Source: Bog-473 sp052148295 (lineage in GTDB: Bacteria; Actinomycetota; Acidimicrobiia; Acidimicrobiales; RAAP-2). From it: DNA of 64,000 nt. Position 1 is the stretch's first letter, and each line of letters opens with the position of its first letter. Under the pieces are notes generated by a model. The model ran no database searches. It was not told the origin of the DNA and saw only the letters and a program-made list of their open reading frames with translations. Of the stretch, positions 18,224 to 26,749 are shown one piece after another. The stretch is taken from the NCBI GenBank assembly GCA_052148295.1, contig JBKQIP010000174.1:1-64000 (forward strand), written 5' to 3'. The position numbers were made by a program, and so were the translations under genes.

Positions 18224-18898
18224 ATGACGGCAATTCGGGTCGCACTGGCAGAGGACAACGCACTGCTGCGAGAGGGCATCTCTCGCATCATCGACGCCAA
18301 CCAGGATTTCGACCTGGTCGGAACGGCCGGCGACCTGCCGCAGTTGCTGGCCCTGATCGAAGCGGAATCCCCCGACGTGGTGGTGACGGACATCAGGATG
18401 CCCCCGACCGGCACCGACGAGGGCATCCAGGCCGCGTCGTGGCTGCGGGAACAGCGACCGCACGTCGGCGTCGTGGTCCTCAGCCAATTCAAGGCCCCGG
18501 CCTATGCCGTGGCCCTGCTGGAGACCGGATCCGCCGGCCGGGCCTACCTGCTAAAGGAGCGCGTGGCCGGGGTCGACGAACTGGCCCAGGCCATCCATAC
18601 CGTGGCCCAGGCGGGATCGATGATCGACCCCAGTGTCGTCGATGAGCTGATCGAGGTGCGGACGTCCCGGCGGTCTTCGGACCTGTCGTGGTTGACGCCC
18701 CGGGAATCCGAGATCCTGGCCGAGATGGCGACGGGGAAGAGCAATGCCGCCATCGCCGCCGCGCTCAACGTCTCGGAACGGGCGGTGGAGAAGCACACCA
18801 ACTCCATCTTCTCCAAGTTGGGCCTGACCGAGGAGAAGGAGGTCAACCGTCGGGTCAAGGCGGTGCTGGTCTACCTCAGTGAGCCGGGGGGAGGCTGA
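18224..18898 (+). CDS. NarL/LuxR-family response regulator
   Basis: The protein has 224 aa from ATG 18224; a GTG at 18212 is an alternative start. The receiver domain has pocket ED (10-11), phosphorylation site D56 in TDIRMP, and the lysine of LLKERV. A LuxR-type HTH follows (LTPRESEILAEMATGKSNAA, then VSERAVEKHTNSIFSKLGL). It is the obvious partner of the HisKA_3 kinase at 19747-21909. It lies divergently from the permease gene (218 bp between starts), a position from which it could control the permease promoter. Confidence 0.92.
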   Translation: MTAIRVALAEDNALLREGISRIIDANQDFDLVGTAGDLPQLLALIEAESPDVVVTDIRMPPTGTDEGIQAASWLREQRPHVGVVVLSQFKAPAYAVALLETGSAGRAYLLKERVAGVDELAQAIHTVAQAGSMIDPSVVDELIEVRTSRRSSDLSWLTPRESEILAEMATGKSNAAIAAALNVSERAVEKHTNSIFSKLGLTEEKEVNRRVKAVLVYLSEPGGG

Positions 18899-18963
18899 CC
18901 CCACATGGACAGGGTGTGCCAGCACCACCGTGGGCGACCCGCACCTCATGCGAAGATGAAACC

Positions 18964-19356
18964 GTGAGCGCGCCACTGCCCGTGCTGGTCGTCGACGACC
19001 AAGCCCCCTTCCGCTCGGCCATGAAGGCCGTGCTGCGCCGCACCACGGAGTTCGAACTGGTCGGCGAGGCGGCGAACGGGTCGGAGGCGATCGAGCTGGC
19101 CGACCGGCTCAACCCGGTCCTCGTCCTCATGGACATCAACATGCCGGAGATGAACGGGATCGAGGCCACGCGTCAACTGGTCTCCAGCCACCCCGACGTG
19201 GTGGTGATCCTCTGTTCGACCTACGACGCGGGCGACCTTCCGCCCGAGGTGGCCACCAGCGGCGCCCGGGCCTATCTCAACAAGGAGCACCTGGGAGCCG
19301 ACTCCCTGCGGCGCCTGTGGGCGGAGCGGGACGCCGGCGAGTTCATCTCGGGCTGA
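18964..19356 (+). CDS. Receiver-only (REC) response regulator
   Basis: The protein has 130 aa from GTG 18964. It is a complete receiver with acidic pocket DD, phosphorylation site in LMDINMPEMNG, the conserved S/T in LCSTY and lysine in LNKEHLG, but no output domain. Such CheY-like proteins act by protein-protein contact or as phosphate sinks. It follows the NarL-type regulator by 65 bp on the same strand. Its likely phosphodonor is the kinase encoded on the opposite strand 390 bp away. The last residues (AEFISG-like tail) add nothing recognisable. Confidence 0.85.
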   Translation: MSAPLPVLVVDDQAPFRSAMKAVLRRTTEFELVGEAANGSEAIELADRLNPVLVLMDINMPEMNGIEATRQLVSSHPDVVVILCSTYDAGDLPPEVATSGARAYLNKEHLGADSLRRLWAERDAGEFISG

Positions 19357-19375
19357 CGCGCTCCGTTCATTCCCT

Positions 19376-19590
19376 TCACTCCGCACGCAGCAGCGACGCG
19401 GTCGGCGTCCTCGCCGCGATACGCCCGGGGGGCCGCGACGAGCTCGGCGAAGACCCGGGGCATGCCGACGATGACCCCGACGACGGCCGACAGCGAGGCC
19501 TGCCAGGTCACCGTCGCCGCCAACTGACGCCTGGTGAAGCCGAGCGTCTCGAGGGCGGCCAGCTCGCGCCGGCGGCGCCGTCCGCACTAC
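19376..19590 (-). pseudogene. Decayed C-terminus of a second FtsX-type permease
   Basis: Reverse-strand sequence gives LETLGFTRRQLAATVTWQAS and LSAVVGVIVGMP, which closely parallels LKTIGFTHRQLAGAVAWQAS of the intact permease at 15393. After about 30 codons the frame shifts, and the typical tail RIAARTPTASLLRAE plus TGA (19378-19376) appears in another frame. The helix segment between is deleted. Upstream, to about 19640, only vestiges such as GRVALTL remain. The remnant lies directly downstream of the kinase gene, where a permease belonging to the 21971 ATPase operon would be expected. Confidence 0.7.
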
Positions 19591-19746
19591 GGCTGATGGA
19601 CCGGCTGATTCGAGAGAGTGAGCGCAACCCTGCCGCCGGGGCTCACGCCCGGACGCGTGGTGACCGGCACCGCGTTCGGTCCGGCCACCGGGGCCTCCTG
19701 CTGGTTGAGGCTGCTGGCCGAGAAGAGCGATGACCGGTCAGACCGT

Positions 19747-21909
19747 TCAGATCAGTGGCACGGACCCGCGCACCTGCGAACCCTGGCCCAGCTCGGACTC
19801 CCAACGGACCGTGCCGCCGATGGCGCCCAGGCGGTCGGCCATGTTGATGTAGCCATGCCCGTGCTGCGCCCGCTCCACGTCGAAGCCGGGACCGTCGTCG
19901 CTGACCACGAAGAGCAGCCCCCCGGACTCCTCCCACAACCGCACCTCCACCTGGGCGCCCTCGGCGTGCTTGGCCGCGTTCTGGAGTGCCTCGAGACAGC
20001 AGAAGTAGACCGCCGCCTCGGTCTCCGACGAGTAGCGGCCGATGCCGTCGGCCACGACCTCCACCGACAGCGGGTTGCGGTTCCCCGCGGCGCGCAACGC
20101 TTCGACCAGGCCGCTGTCGACCAGCAGGGGCGGATAGATCCCGTGCGCCAACTCGCGCAGCTCCTGGATGGTCTCCTGGACCTCCCCGGCCAGCTCGTCC
20201 AGCATTTCCGCCCCGGCGGCGGGATCGTCGGTGATGACGTCGCGGGCGAGGCGCAGGTTCACGGCCAGGGCCACCAGGTGCTGCTGGGCCCCGTCGTGCA
20301 GGTTGCGCTCCACGCGGCGGCGCTCCGCATCGCCGCTGGCTACGATCCGGGCTCGCGATTCCCGCAGCGCGTCCGCCTGCTTGCGCAGCTCGTCGAGGGT
20401 GGTCTGGAGCGCGGTGTCGAGCTGGGAGTTGTGAAAGGCCAGGCCGACCTGCCGGGCCAGGTCCGTCAGCACCCGGTCGTCGTCCTCGGAGAACGAATTC
20501 CCCGCGCCCGGGCGTTCGACCACCACCAACCCCAACAACTCGCCCGCATGGCTGATCGGCGCCACCCGCAGCTGCTGCTGCTCGCGCCCCTCCATCAGGG
20601 CGGGCAACCAGACCGACGTCCAGGCGCTCCCCGACACGCCGGCCCGCGTCACGACGGGCCGCTCCCGGGGCGTCACGACGATCGACCGCGGTCCGGCGTC
20701 GGGAACCGACACGGCACGTTCGAGGACCTCCCCCATGCCGGTGTAGATCTCGGCGCTGGTGAGCCCCATGGTCTTGCGCAGGGACTCGGCCAGCTGCAAC
20801 AGCAACTCGTCCATCGGTATGGCGCGGGTGAGCCGGGAGCCGAAGGTCCGCAGCACTTCGTCCGGTGCCTCCCGGGCGCCGTAGACGAATCGCGTGGCCG
20901 AGCCGAGGAGCCGCTCACGCACCGGCACGAAGATCAACGCGGCCACACCGGTGGCCAGCATCGACAGGGCCAGGACGTCCTTGTCGCCATTGGTCTTGGG
21001 TGCATGCCCCAGCCCGAGGACCACCACGAGATAGATGGCCGACACGACGACGATGAAGCCGAAGGTGGACAGGACCTGCACCAGCAGCCGGCTGCCGTGG
21101 TGGGCCAGGCGCCGGCTCTCGCCCAGCAGCAGCCCGAGGGGGATGAACACCGTGCCACCGACCACCACCGCGGCCAGGGGTCCCGGCCAGCCGATCAAGA
21201 GGTGCAGCACCGTGGCGACCAGCGCCACATCGGCGGCCAGCACGACGCCGATCCCGAACCACTGCAACCGCTCCCGGTCGTGGCCGAGCGCATGGGCGTA
21301 GCGAAACCGCATGGGGAGCACGGCGACCGCGGCCGCGAGCGACCAGCACACGGCTCCGTCCTCCACCGAGAAGGTGTGGTGGCCCAGCGCCAGGACGATG
21401 CCGGCGACCAGGGCGGCCACGTAGACCGCCATGACGACCAGGCGTCGGCCCACACCGGGGAGCCGGCCGTCGGGCAGGGCCAGCAGGAGGTGGAACGAGA
21501 CGGCCGTGACCAGGACGGTCGTGATGGTGGCCACGGCCCGGGCGGCCCCGCCGGAGGTGACGTGCTCGCTGAGGGCCAGCCGGCTCGACGTCAGGGCCAC
21601 GGCGGCCACGAGCGCGTCCACGCCGGCCAGGAGATGGAACGGTGAGACCCGCTCGGTCGTGGCTCCGGGCTCGCGGACCTTGACGAGTCCGACGACGGCC
21701 CACACCGCGGTGATCACGAAGGCGACCGCGTTGACGGCGGTGATCCCTCCGGGGACCTGCGCCCGCAGGCCGACCACGACAACGGCGATGGTGAGGGCGA
21801 AGATCAGCCCCCGGAGCACGATCCCGGTGGCGGGGCTGGCCGCCCGCGACGCGCCGGTGACGGTCGACGCCTCCGTGACCGTCAGGTCCACCCGCCCTGC
21901 GGTGGTCAC
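19747..21909 (-). CDS. Multi-TM sensor histidine kinase with GAF-like and HisKA_3 domains
   Basis: The 720-residue membrane kinase has about ten hydrophobic helices in residues 25-320. A GAF-like region (about 350-490) and a coiled region precede the HisKA_3 motif ERRRVERNLHDGAQQHLVAL with its phospho-acceptor histidine. The HATPase_c domain has EALQNAAKHA, SDDGPGFD and GHGYINMADRLGAIGG. This NarX/DesK-like class pairs with LuxR-type regulators, here most likely the one at 18224. It follows the ATPase gene (61 bp) in the cyclase-ATPase-kinase operon. Confidence 0.88.
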   Translation of the reverse strand: MTTAGRVDLTVTEASTVTGASRAASPATGIVLRGLIFALTIAVVVVGLRAQVPGGITAVNAVAFVITAVWAVVGLVKVREPGATTERVSPFHLLAGVDALVAAVALTSSRLALSEHVTSGGAARAVATITTVLVTAVSFHLLLALPDGRLPGVGRRLVVMAVYVAALVAGIVLALGHHTFSVEDGAVCWSLAAAVAVLPMRFRYAHALGHDRERLQWFGIGVVLAADVALVATVLHLLIGWPGPLAAVVVGGTVFIPLGLLLGESRRLAHHGSRLLVQVLSTFGFIVVVSAIYLVVVLGLGHAPKTNGDKDVLALSMLATGVAALIFVPVRERLLGSATRFVYGAREAPDEVLRTFGSRLTRAIPMDELLLQLAESLRKTMGLTSAEIYTGMGEVLERAVSVPDAGPRSIVVTPRERPVVTRAGVSGSAWTSVWLPALMEGREQQQLRVAPISHAGELLGLVVVERPGAGNSFSEDDDRVLTDLARQVGLAFHNSQLDTALQTTLDELRKQADALRESRARIVASGDAERRRVERNLHDGAQQHLVALAVNLRLARDVITDDPAAGAEMLDELAGEVQETIQELRELAHGIYPPLLVDSGLVEALRAAGNRNPLSVEVVADGIGRYSSETEAAVYFCCLEALQNAAKHAEGAQVEVRLWEESGGLLFVVSDDGPGFDVERAQHGHGYINMADRLGAIGGTVRWESELGQGSQVRGSVPLI

Positions 21910-21970
21910 GGGGCGCGCCGCTCGAGCGACCTCGGCGATCGGCCGGCCCGGCGGGCCGTCCTCCCCATGC

Positions 21971-22669
21971 TCAGCGCACTCCGACGGGCACGTCCGCCTG
22001 CTCGTTCACGATCCGCCCGTCCCGCATGCGGACCACCCGGTCCGCCGCCGCCGCTACGCCGGCATCGTGGGTGACCAGGACGATGGTCTGCCCGCCCGCG
22101 TGCAGCCGGCTCAGCAGCTCAATGACCTCTTGGCCCCCTTCGGAGTCGAGGGCGCCGGTCGGTTCGTCGGCCAGCAGGAGCGTGGGCTCATTGGCCAGCG
22201 CCCGGGCGATGGCCAGCCGCTGGCGCTGCCCACCGGAGAGCATGCCGGGCACCGTCGAGGCCTTGTCCCCGATGCCCAGCAGGTCGAGCAGGTCGCGGGC
22301 GCGCGTCTCGGCCATCTTGCGCTTGCGGCCGGCGATGACGGCCGGCAGCGCGACGTTCTCCAGCACCGTCATGCCCTCGAGGAGATTGAAGAACTGGAAC
22401 ACGATGCCGATGTGCCGCCGGCGCAGTCGGGACAGCTCGTCCTCGCTGCGACCGGTCACCGGCTCACCGGCCACCGTGATGGTGCCCTCGTCGGCCACGT
22501 CCAGGCCGGCGACCAGGTTCAACAGGGTCGACTTGCCACAGCCCGAGGGTCCCATGAGCGCCACGAAGTCCCCCGCCGGCACGACGAGGTCGGCCCCGCG
22601 GAGCGCCCGCACCGGGGCGTTCTCGGCCTCGAACGTCTTGCGCACCTTGTCGACTACGAGGACATCCAT
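21971..22669 (-). CDS. LolD/MacB-type ABC transporter ATPase
   Basis: The 232-residue cytoplasmic ATPase has Walker A GPSGCGKST, a Q-loop in FQFFNLLEGMTVLENVALP, signature LSGGQRQRLAIARAL, Walker B LLLADEPTGALDS and an H-loop in VTHD. The LLEGMTVLENV region is typical of the MacB/LolD/FtsE family that works with FtsX-type permeases. It begins one base after the cyclase stop codon, so translation is coupled. Its partner permease is presumably the intact one at 15393, or was originally the decayed one at 19376. Confidence 0.93.
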   Translation of the reverse strand: MDVLVVDKVRKTFEAENAPVRALRGADLVVPAGDFVALMGPSGCGKSTLLNLVAGLDVADEGTITVAGEPVTGRSEDELSRLRRRHIGIVFQFFNLLEGMTVLENVALPAVIAGRKRKMAETRARDLLDLLGIGDKASTVPGMLSGGQRQRLAIARALANEPTLLLADEPTGALDSEGGQEVIELLSRLHAGGQTIVLVTHDAGVAAAADRVVRMRDGRIVNEQADVPVGVR

Positions 22670-22670
22670 G

Positions 22671-24053
22671 TCACAGCCTTTCGCTCGGCGCCATGACCGT
22701 GCTCGGGTCTGGCTGGTCGGTCAACTTGTAGGCGACGACGGGAGTGTCGCGCCCCTTCACCAGTTGCGGGAGCAGGGCGACGGTGGCCACCGGCACGTGG
22801 AGCGCCGCCAGGGTGCCTTCCGACAGCACCGTCTCCCCGGCGTCGGCCAACTGCTGCAGCCGCTGCGAGAGGTTGACGGTGTCGCCCACCAACGTGTACT
22901 CCAATCGCTCGTCGGATCCCAGCAGCGCGGCCGCCGCCTCTCCCGTCGACAGGCCGAGGCCCAGCCCGAAGGGCGGCAATCCCTCCTCCTGCCACCGTTC
23001 GTTGATGGCGTGCTGCTTGGCGTGCATTCCCCAGGCCGCCGCCACCGCCCGGTCCGCATGGTCCTCCTGGGCGAAGGGCGCGCCGAAGACGGCCATCACC
23101 GCGTCCCCGACGAACTGCATCACAGTGCCATTCTCCCCGAGGATGGCATCGTTCATGGCGGCCCGATGGACGTTCAACTGCCCGGCCAGCTGGCTCGGGT
23201 CGGCGTGCTCGGCAATGGTCGAGTAGGAGCGGATGTCGCTCATCAACACGGTGACCACCACGCGCTCGGTCTCGCCGATGTGGCGGCCGTCGCGCCGGAG
23301 CTTCTCGGCCAGACCGCCCGGCAGGAGCCGGGAGAGGGTCTCCCCCTGCTCCTCACGGTCGACGATGGCCCGGTGCAGCAGACGGAGGCGCTGCAGCGCG
23401 CCCTGGGTGCCGGCCGACACCCCCTCGGCCAACTTGACGAACACCGCCTCCACCTCGGCATCGATGGCCTCGGCCGGCAGGTGCCGCGCCACGGCGATGG
23501 CCTTGATGGGCTTGCCCTCGGCCACCATGCTCAGGAGCTCCTCCTCGGACGGCGACAGGCCGCCGTGGGTCGTCACCGGCCGCACCAGAGCCTCGACGAT
23601 GGCCGGATCGAGGGCCGTGCCGCCGGTGGCGACGGCCCGGATCGCATCCACCAGTTGATCGCCCTGGGCGATGTGGTCCTTCAGGAGGTACCCGTAGCCG
23701 GCCGAGCCCTCCGAGAGCAGCGAGACGGCATATTCGGGGTCGTCGTACTGCGACAGCACGACCACCCCGGTGCCCGGATGGCGCTTGCGCACCTCTTTCG
23801 CCGCATCGATGCCCTCCCGGTTGAAGGAGGGGGGCATGCGAATGTCGGTCACCAGCACGTGGGGCTCGCAGGTGACCGCACCGTCCACGACCTCGTCGTA
23901 GTCGGCAGCCACGCCGACCACCCGCAGGTCCGCATGACGCTCGATCAGCGCCCGTACCCCTTCACGCACGATCAGGTTGTCGTCGGCCAGGAGCACGTCG
24001 ATCGTGGCCGAGAAGGTGGCGCCGGTGGGATTCATCGGGTCTAGTTCTCTCAC
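22671..24053 (-). CDS. Receiver-HTH-like-class III adenylate/guanylate cyclase fusion
   Basis: The 460-residue protein starts at GTG 24053 (ATG 24035 is an alternative). Residues about 18-140 form a receiver with DD pocket, phosphorylation site in VTDIRMPPS and K of YLLKDH. A LuxR-like segment (LSPSEEELLSMVAEGKPIKA) follows at about 165-215 but lacks a clear recognition helix. A class III cyclase domain spans about 265-440, with metal aspartates in LMSDIRSYS and GDAVMAVFG and TLVGDTVNLSQRLQ for the base and transition state. The usual ATP-selecting lysine is Q in GTVMQFVGD, so the substrate is uncertain. Phosphorylation probably gates cyclase activity. It is the first gene of the ATPase-kinase operon and divergent from a cyclic-nucleotide-binding protein. 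Confidence 0.88.
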   Translation of the reverse strand: MRELDPMNPTGATFSATIDVLLADDNLIVREGVRALIERHADLRVVGVAADYDEVVDGAVTCEPHVLVTDIRMPPSFNREGIDAAKEVRKRHPGTGVVVLSQYDDPEYAVSLLSEGSAGYGYLLKDHIAQGDQLVDAIRAVATGGTALDPAIVEALVRPVTTHGGLSPSEEELLSMVAEGKPIKAIAVARHLPAEAIDAEVEAVFVKLAEGVSAGTQGALQRLRLLHRAIVDREEQGETLSRLLPGGLAEKLRRDGRHIGETERVVVTVLMSDIRSYSTIAEHADPSQLAGQLNVHRAAMNDAILGENGTVMQFVGDAVMAVFGAPFAQEDHADRAVAAAWGMHAKQHAINERWQEEGLPPFGLGLGLSTGEAAAALLGSDERLEYTLVGDTVNLSQRLQQLADAGETVLSEGTLAALHVPVATVALLPQLVKGRDTPVVAYKLTDQPDPSTVMAPSERL

Positions 24054-24061
24054 ACCTGGCC

Positions 24062-24092
24062 GTCCCGGGAAAGGGGGCAGCCTTCCCGGGAC
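24062..24092. promoter_or_regulatory. 10-bp inverted repeat in the cyclase/CNB divergent promoter region
   Basis: GTCCCGGGAA (24062-24071) and TTCCCGGGAC (24083-24092) are perfect inverted arms around an 11-bp spacer. They lie 9 bp upstream of the GTG start of the cyclase gene and 77 bp from the start of the divergent gene. The symmetry fits a dimeric regulator operator serving both genes, or an mRNA hairpin in the cyclase leader. It is not a CRP consensus. Confidence 0.45.
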
Positions 24093-24169
24093 CCGGTGGT
24101 GCTAGGCCCACCAGACCCATGCCTGGCAGCACACTGGCCACGGGCCAGGCACCGGCACAGGCTGGTGCC

Positions 24170-25186
24170 ATGCCTACCGACCCAACCACCCGATACGAGG
24201 GATTGGTGACGTCGCTGTCGTGGATCCCATCGGAAGCCATCGAGAGCGCCCAGCGGATCGCCTTTGACTCGGGACTGACCCACTACGACCCGCCTCCCCC
24301 CGCGGAGGGGTTCGACCTCGCGCAATTGCGGGACACGGACCGGTTCCGCTTCGCCAACGAGCTTCGGGCCTGGATAGAGGTCGACCCCTCGGGGCGGATC
24401 GTCGGGTGCGGCTACTCGGGCGGGGGCGTGATGGGTTCGACGACGGTCAGCCTGGCCGGGCTTCGTCACAAGTTCCAGGCGGTCCAGCTCTCCGACCTGC
24501 AGCGCGAGCCCGAATACGGGGACGGGTGGGTGCGGTTCGTCCAGACGGTCGGGGGTCGCACGGGCATGCCCGCCCCCCGGCGGGTGCGGCGGAAGCCCTA
24601 CATCCAGTGGCAGGCCCCGCTCGTCTGGACGACCCTCTCGCTCACCGTGTACGCCGACGGGCACACCGAGCACGCCCTGATCGGAGCCAGTCGATTCCCC
24701 CGCCATTGGGTCTACGACGCCGCCAACCACCTCACCCACAAGTCCGGACTGACGGACTTCAAGGACTGGTACCAGAAGTCCTTCGGCCGCCACACCCCGT
24801 GGGGCGACGAGGAGTCCGAGGCGCTGGTCACCGCGGTGGAGTCGGCCCTCGAGCGTTCCCTCTCGGCCCAGGTGATGCAGGGGGCTCGCCGGATCAAGAA
24901 GTTCCCCGCCGGCGCGGTGCTCTTCGAGCAGGGCCACGAGGGGACACAGGTCCTGCTGGTCCTCGACGGCGTCGTGCGGGTCGAAAAAGACGGTGAGCGG
25001 CTGGCCGAGTACGGACCGGGGGCGATCCTCGGGGAACGGGCCCACCTCGAGGGGGGCGTCCGCACCTCGACCAACGTCGCCGTCACGGCGTGCCGGGTGG
25101 CCCTGATCGACGCCGAAGCGTTCGACCGGTCACATCTCGAGGAGCTCTCGAAGGGGCACCGCCGCGAAGAGCACGCGCCACACTGA
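24170..25186 (+). CDS. Cyclic nucleotide-binding domain protein
   Basis: Start ATG 24170 is preferred over 24119 because the conserved family N-terminus (YEGLVTSLSWIPSEAI) begins just after it, giving 338 aa. Residues 1-240 form an actinobacterial domain of unknown function (THYDPPPP, RFANELRAWIEVD, LIGASRFPRHWVYDA). Residues about 245-330 are a cNMP-binding fold with phosphate-binding cassette GERAHLEGGVRTST, including the E and R that contact the cyclic phosphate. There is no DNA-binding domain, so it is an effector rather than a CRP-type factor. Its divergent neighbour is the cyclase, which probably supplies its ligand. Confidence 0.85.
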   Translation: MPTDPTTRYEGLVTSLSWIPSEAIESAQRIAFDSGLTHYDPPPPAEGFDLAQLRDTDRFRFANELRAWIEVDPSGRIVGCGYSGGGVMGSTTVSLAGLRHKFQAVQLSDLQREPEYGDGWVRFVQTVGGRTGMPAPRRVRRKPYIQWQAPLVWTTLSLTVYADGHTEHALIGASRFPRHWVYDAANHLTHKSGLTDFKDWYQKSFGRHTPWGDEESEALVTAVESALERSLSAQVMQGARRIKKFPAGAVLFEQGHEGTQVLLVLDGVVRVEKDGERLAEYGPGAILGERAHLEGGVRTSTNVAVTACRVALIDAEAFDRSHLEELSKGHRREEHAPH

Positions 25187-25267
25187 GCGGGTGCGGGCCC
25201 ACGTCTGCGGCCGTCGCGGGCCGGACCCGGCGGAAGGTCCCGCGGCGGCCGTCGCCGGTGGGCACCC

Positions 25268-26707
25268 ATGAGACGGGCCGACGCCGTCGTCGTGGGCTCG
25301 GGCCCCAACGGCCTCGCTGCCGCGCTCGTCATGGCGCGTGCCGGCCTGGTGGTCGACGTCATCGAGGGGGCGCAGGACCCGGGCGGAGGATGCCGCACGG
25401 AAGAGCTGACGCTGCCCGGATTCCACCACGACGTCTGCTCGGCCGTGCACCCGCTCCTCAGCGCGTCCCCCTTCTTCGCGCGGTGCGCGCTGCCCACCCG
25501 GGGCGTCAAGCTCCTCACGCCGCGCGTCGCCTTCGCCCATCCCCTCGATGGCGGCCGCGCCTCCACCGTGGAGGGCACGGTGGAGGGCACCGCGGCCGGG
25601 CTCGGCCGCGACGGTCCGGCCTTCCGGCGCATGTTCGGCTCGCTGGTCCGGGACGCGGACCGCATCCTGCCCAACTTCCTGGCGCCGATGCGGTCTGTCC
25701 CGAGCAGCCCGGTCGCCACCGCCCGGTTCGGCCTGAAGGGGCTGTGGCCGGCGCAGCATCTGGCCGCCCGGTTCGACACCGCCGAGGGCCAGGCCATGAT
25801 CGGCGGAGCGGCCGCCCACGCCATGCTCCCGCTCTCGGCGCCGCTCACGGGTGCGTTCGCCCTGCTGTTCACCATGCTGGCCCACGCGCCGGGTTGGCCG
25901 GTGGTCGAGGGCGGGAGCGCACGCATCGTGGACGCCCTGGTGGCCGAGCTGGAGTCGTTGGACGGTCACATCGCCACCGGAGAGTGGGTCCGGGACCTGC
26001 GCGACCTCCCGCCCGCCCGCACCACCGTGCTCGACGTCACCCCGCGCCAATTCATCGGTCTCGCCGGAGACCGATTGCCGGGCCGGTACCGCCGCAGTCT
26101 CGAGCGCTTCCGGTACGGCCCGGGTGTCTGCAAGGTCGACTGGGCCCTGAGCGGCCCCGTCCCCTGGACCGCGGAGCGCTGCCGCCTGGCCGGGACGCTG
26201 CACGTGTGCGGGACCCTGGCCGAGGTGGCCCGGAGCGAGGCGGAGGTGGCCGCCGGGCGCCACGCGGCGCGCCCCTATTGCCTGGTGGTGCAGCCGGGCG
26301 TGGTCGACCCCAGCCGGGCCCCTGACGCCGCACAGACGTTGTGGGCCTACTGCCACGTCCCCAACGGGTCGACGGTGGACATGCGCGAGCGGATCGAGGC
26401 CCAGATCGAGCGCTTCGCACCCGGGTTCCGCGATCTCATCCTGGCCCACGCCACCACCACGGCCCGGGGGTCAGAAGGTCACAACCCGAGCTATGTCGGC
26501 GGTGACATCGGCGCCGGCGCCGCCACGTTGCGCCAGACCGTGTTCCGCCCCACGGCGCGGTGGAACCCCTACCGCACCGGCCTCGAGGGTGTCTACCTGT
26601 GCTCGGCCTCCACGCCGCCCGGTGGCGGGGTCCACGGCATGTGCGGGGCCTGGGCGGCGCGCACCGCGCTGCACGATGTGGGCGTGCGGGCGGGGCTCGA
26701 CGCCTGA
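25268..26707 (+). CDS. CrtI/PYROXD2-like FAD-dependent oxidoreductase
   Basis: The 479-residue protein has an N-terminal dinucleotide fold VVGSGPNGLAAALVMARAG with E at the end of strand 2 (VIEG). PGGGCRTEELTLPGF follows, and the family's C-terminal FAD contact is YLCSASTPPGGGVHGMCG. These are marks of the phytoene-desaturase-like amino-oxidase family. No carotenoid genes are nearby, so a carotenoid role is not supported; many actinobacterial paralogues act on unknown lipids or amines. It is probably monocistronic, converging with the hydrolase at 26750 (42 bp between stops). Confidence 0.82.
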   Translation: MRRADAVVVGSGPNGLAAALVMARAGLVVDVIEGAQDPGGGCRTEELTLPGFHHDVCSAVHPLLSASPFFARCALPTRGVKLLTPRVAFAHPLDGGRASTVEGTVEGTAAGLGRDGPAFRRMFGSLVRDADRILPNFLAPMRSVPSSPVATARFGLKGLWPAQHLAARFDTAEGQAMIGGAAAHAMLPLSAPLTGAFALLFTMLAHAPGWPVVEGGSARIVDALVAELESLDGHIATGEWVRDLRDLPPARTTVLDVTPRQFIGLAGDRLPGRYRRSLERFRYGPGVCKVDWALSGPVPWTAERCRLAGTLHVCGTLAEVARSEAEVAAGRHAARPYCLVVQPGVVDPSRAPDAAQTLWAYCHVPNGSTVDMRERIEAQIERFAPGFRDLILAHATTTARGSEGHNPSYVGGDIGAGAATLRQTVFRPTARWNPYRTGLEGVYLCSASTPPGGGVHGMCGAWAARTALHDVGVRAGLDA

Positions 26708-26749
26708 AGCCGAAACCGGAACCGGAGCCGACGACGGGAGACCCGGTGC

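Noticed and set aside
19618..21645. A 675-codon forward frame opposite the sensor kinase
   Set aside because: It is a His/Gln/Gly-rich antisense translation with no motif; the HisKA_3 kinase is on the reverse strand.
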